Source of the DNA: Cochliopodium minus | Lineage: Eukaryota > Discosea > Himatismenida > Cochliopodiidae | Reading direction: 5' to 3' | DNA: 19,104 nt | NCBI GenBank assembly: GCA_024220525.1 | Contig: JAMYWO010000076.1 | Location: forward strand, 150,111-169,214 | In this document: piece by piece, positions 18,089-19,104 of the stretch | Layout of the letters: each line of letters opens with the position of its first letter | Position numbering within the stretch: position 1 is the first letter of the stretch | The notes under the pieces: model-generated | What the model saw: only the letters and a program-made list of their open reading frames with translations | Told to the model about the DNA's origin: nothing | Database searches by the model: none | Translations under genes and position numbers: made by a program

Positions 18089-18759
18089 TTAATTGTTCTT
18101 AGGATGATCATACTCATTAAAGTGTTCAAGGTTCTTCCTGTAGCAGTTAGGATGATATTTGCAAATAGGCTTTTTAGATATTTCCTTCTCTGGTTTGACT
18201 ACCTTAGCATCAGTGTTGGCGAGTTCATCATTATCAATATCCAATTCTTCTTCACTATCAAAAATAAAATATAAATCAAATTGGGCGGAAAAAAAATGTA
18301 AAAAACCTCGAAACAATTTTTCTTTTGGTTGACTTTTTCAATGCTTTGCTTTTGGAAGGAGGGAAGTCCTTTTTGGAGGATTTAGTTTCTTGAGAGGGCA
18401 TGGTGTCCAAGAGCTTGAAAGCGCACACGAAACTGGCAATCAAGTAGGTGATGGGACGGGGAAGCTTGATTTTTTTGGAGCTGATCAAAAGGGCCATTAT
18501 GTCTTTTTAAAATAATTTTTTTTTAAACAAAGTTTAATTATTTTTTTTTTATTTTTCACTTTAAATTTTTTACCAGGGGTGCAATGATCATGTTTGATGA
18601 ATTTGGGACCAAAAAATTTTTTTTTGAACTCATTGTGCTCCTCCAAGGTTTTGAATTGGATGGGATGGAAAGAGGAGGTGTGTTGACTTCCAGGGTTGGA
18701 GATGCGAAATTGATCCACTATGGAAGTGTACTCTGTGTAGTTTTTTTCTATTTGTTGAA
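18089..18759 (-). CDS. PBZ zinc-finger protein, 3' part (5' end unresolved)
   Basis: Three exons can be joined on the minus strand: from about 18759 to 18574, 18502-18307 and 18254-18089, with introns of 71 and 52 nt; phases match and the frame closes at TAA 18091-18089. The protein ends in a PAR-binding zinc finger, CKYHPNCYRKNLEH then FNEYDH (C-X5-C-X6-H-X5-H), which binds poly(ADP-ribose) in DNA-damage proteins such as APLF and CHFR. Before it lie an acidic linker (SEEELDIDNDELANTDAK), a Ser/Lys-rich stretch, and a folded-looking part with FGPKFIKHDHCTPGDIMALL and LPRPITYLIASFVCAFKLLD that I do not recognise. The Gly usual after Cys-x-Tyr in PBZ is His here. The 5' splice acceptor near 18760 is tentative. 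Likely nuclear; exact protein unknown. Confidence 0.75.
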
Positions 18760-19045
18760 CTCTCAAATTGTAAATGTACTTTATAAAATGTTAAATAAAA
18801 GATTTTTTAAAAAAAAAAAATTAAAAGAAAATAAATCAAAAAAATTATTTTTAAATAAGAAAAAAATTAAAAAAAGATATGAAAACAAAGAAAAAAAGAA
18901 TGAAAATTAAAACAAAATAATTTGAATAAAAAATAAAAACTAAAAAAAGTGGAAATATTTAAGATAAAAAAAGTAAAACAAAATTTTTTTATTTGGAATA
19001 TTCCTTAAAAAATTAAAAATAAAGGTAAAAAAATAAAAGAGAGAC

Positions 19046-19103
19046 CACCCCTGTCTCTAACGAACAAAATCAAGTGGGAGCTCTCAATAGCACTTTCAAT
19101 CAA
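19046..19103 (-). CDS. Possible upstream exon of the PBZ gene, truncated by the window edge
   Basis: From the right edge, one minus-strand frame reads LIESAIESSHLILFVRDRG before running into T-rich sequence. The other two frames have stops at once. A donor GT occurs at 19045-19044 or 19048-19047, either of which leaves phase 1, matching the acceptor AG at 18761-18760 (phase 1). This supports it being the preceding exon of the PBZ gene, with an intron of about 285 nt. Both donors are weak compared with others in the window, so the join is unproven. Confidence 0.35.
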
Positions 19104-19104
19104 C

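Noticed and set aside
18584-18910. Plus-strand 108-codon frame
   Set aside because: It overlaps the minus-strand exon of the PBZ gene, which splices in phase; the rest is Lys/Asn from AT-rich intron sequence.
1-19104. tRNA or rRNA genes and transposable elements
   Set aside because: No T-loop-like GTTCGAATC block with pairing arms, no rRNA-like GC-rich conserved stretch, no terminal repeats and no reverse transcriptase or transposase motif were seen by eye. A covariance scan could still find small RNAs.

Overview
The window is nuclear DNA from an AT-rich, intron-bearing single-celled eukaryote. The genes are split by short GT..AG introns, mostly 50-130 nt, in very AT-rich noncoding DNA. They use the standard code (TAA and TGA stops, TGG for Trp). 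There are in-frame Asn triplet tracts and Lys/Glu tracts, and one protein ends in a PBZ zinc finger. This style fits dictyostelid-like amoebae, but other AT-rich protists cannot be excluded and I do not name a species. No bacterial, viral or transposon genes and no tRNA or rRNA were recognised.

Left part (1-5200): a 3'-truncated Asn-rich protein with a hydrophobic N-terminus (minus, off the left edge); an unknown 173-aa protein (minus); a small AGTRAP-like membrane protein (plus); the AMP-activated kinase beta subunit (minus); and a seven-exon PH-domain protein (plus).

Middle (5376-12610): a five-exon Nop4/RBM28-type nucleolar RNA-binding protein (plus); peptidyl-tRNA hydrolase 2 (minus), whose frame closes only if two microexons of 5 and 7 nt are included; an SR splicing factor with RRM, zinc knuckle and RS domain (minus); and RACK1 (plus).

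Right part (12611-19104): a poorly preserved or frameshifted hypothetical locus (12800-13484); an unknown protein with a beta-rich N-terminus, a basic patch and a helix (minus); a five-exon SLC35B4/Yea4-type nucleotide-sugar transporter (minus); a 93-aa unknown (minus); ribosomal protein eS10 (plus); and a 5'-truncated PBZ protein (minus).

Most spliced models were rebuilt by hand. In each listed multi-exon model the exon lengths sum to a multiple of three and the joined protein continues smoothly; exceptions are marked. Nop4, Pth2, RACK1 and eS10 serve ribosome biogenesis or translation and the SR protein serves splicing, but each has its own promoter, so this is neighbourhood rather than an operon. 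Family names rest on remembered family sequences, not on a search.
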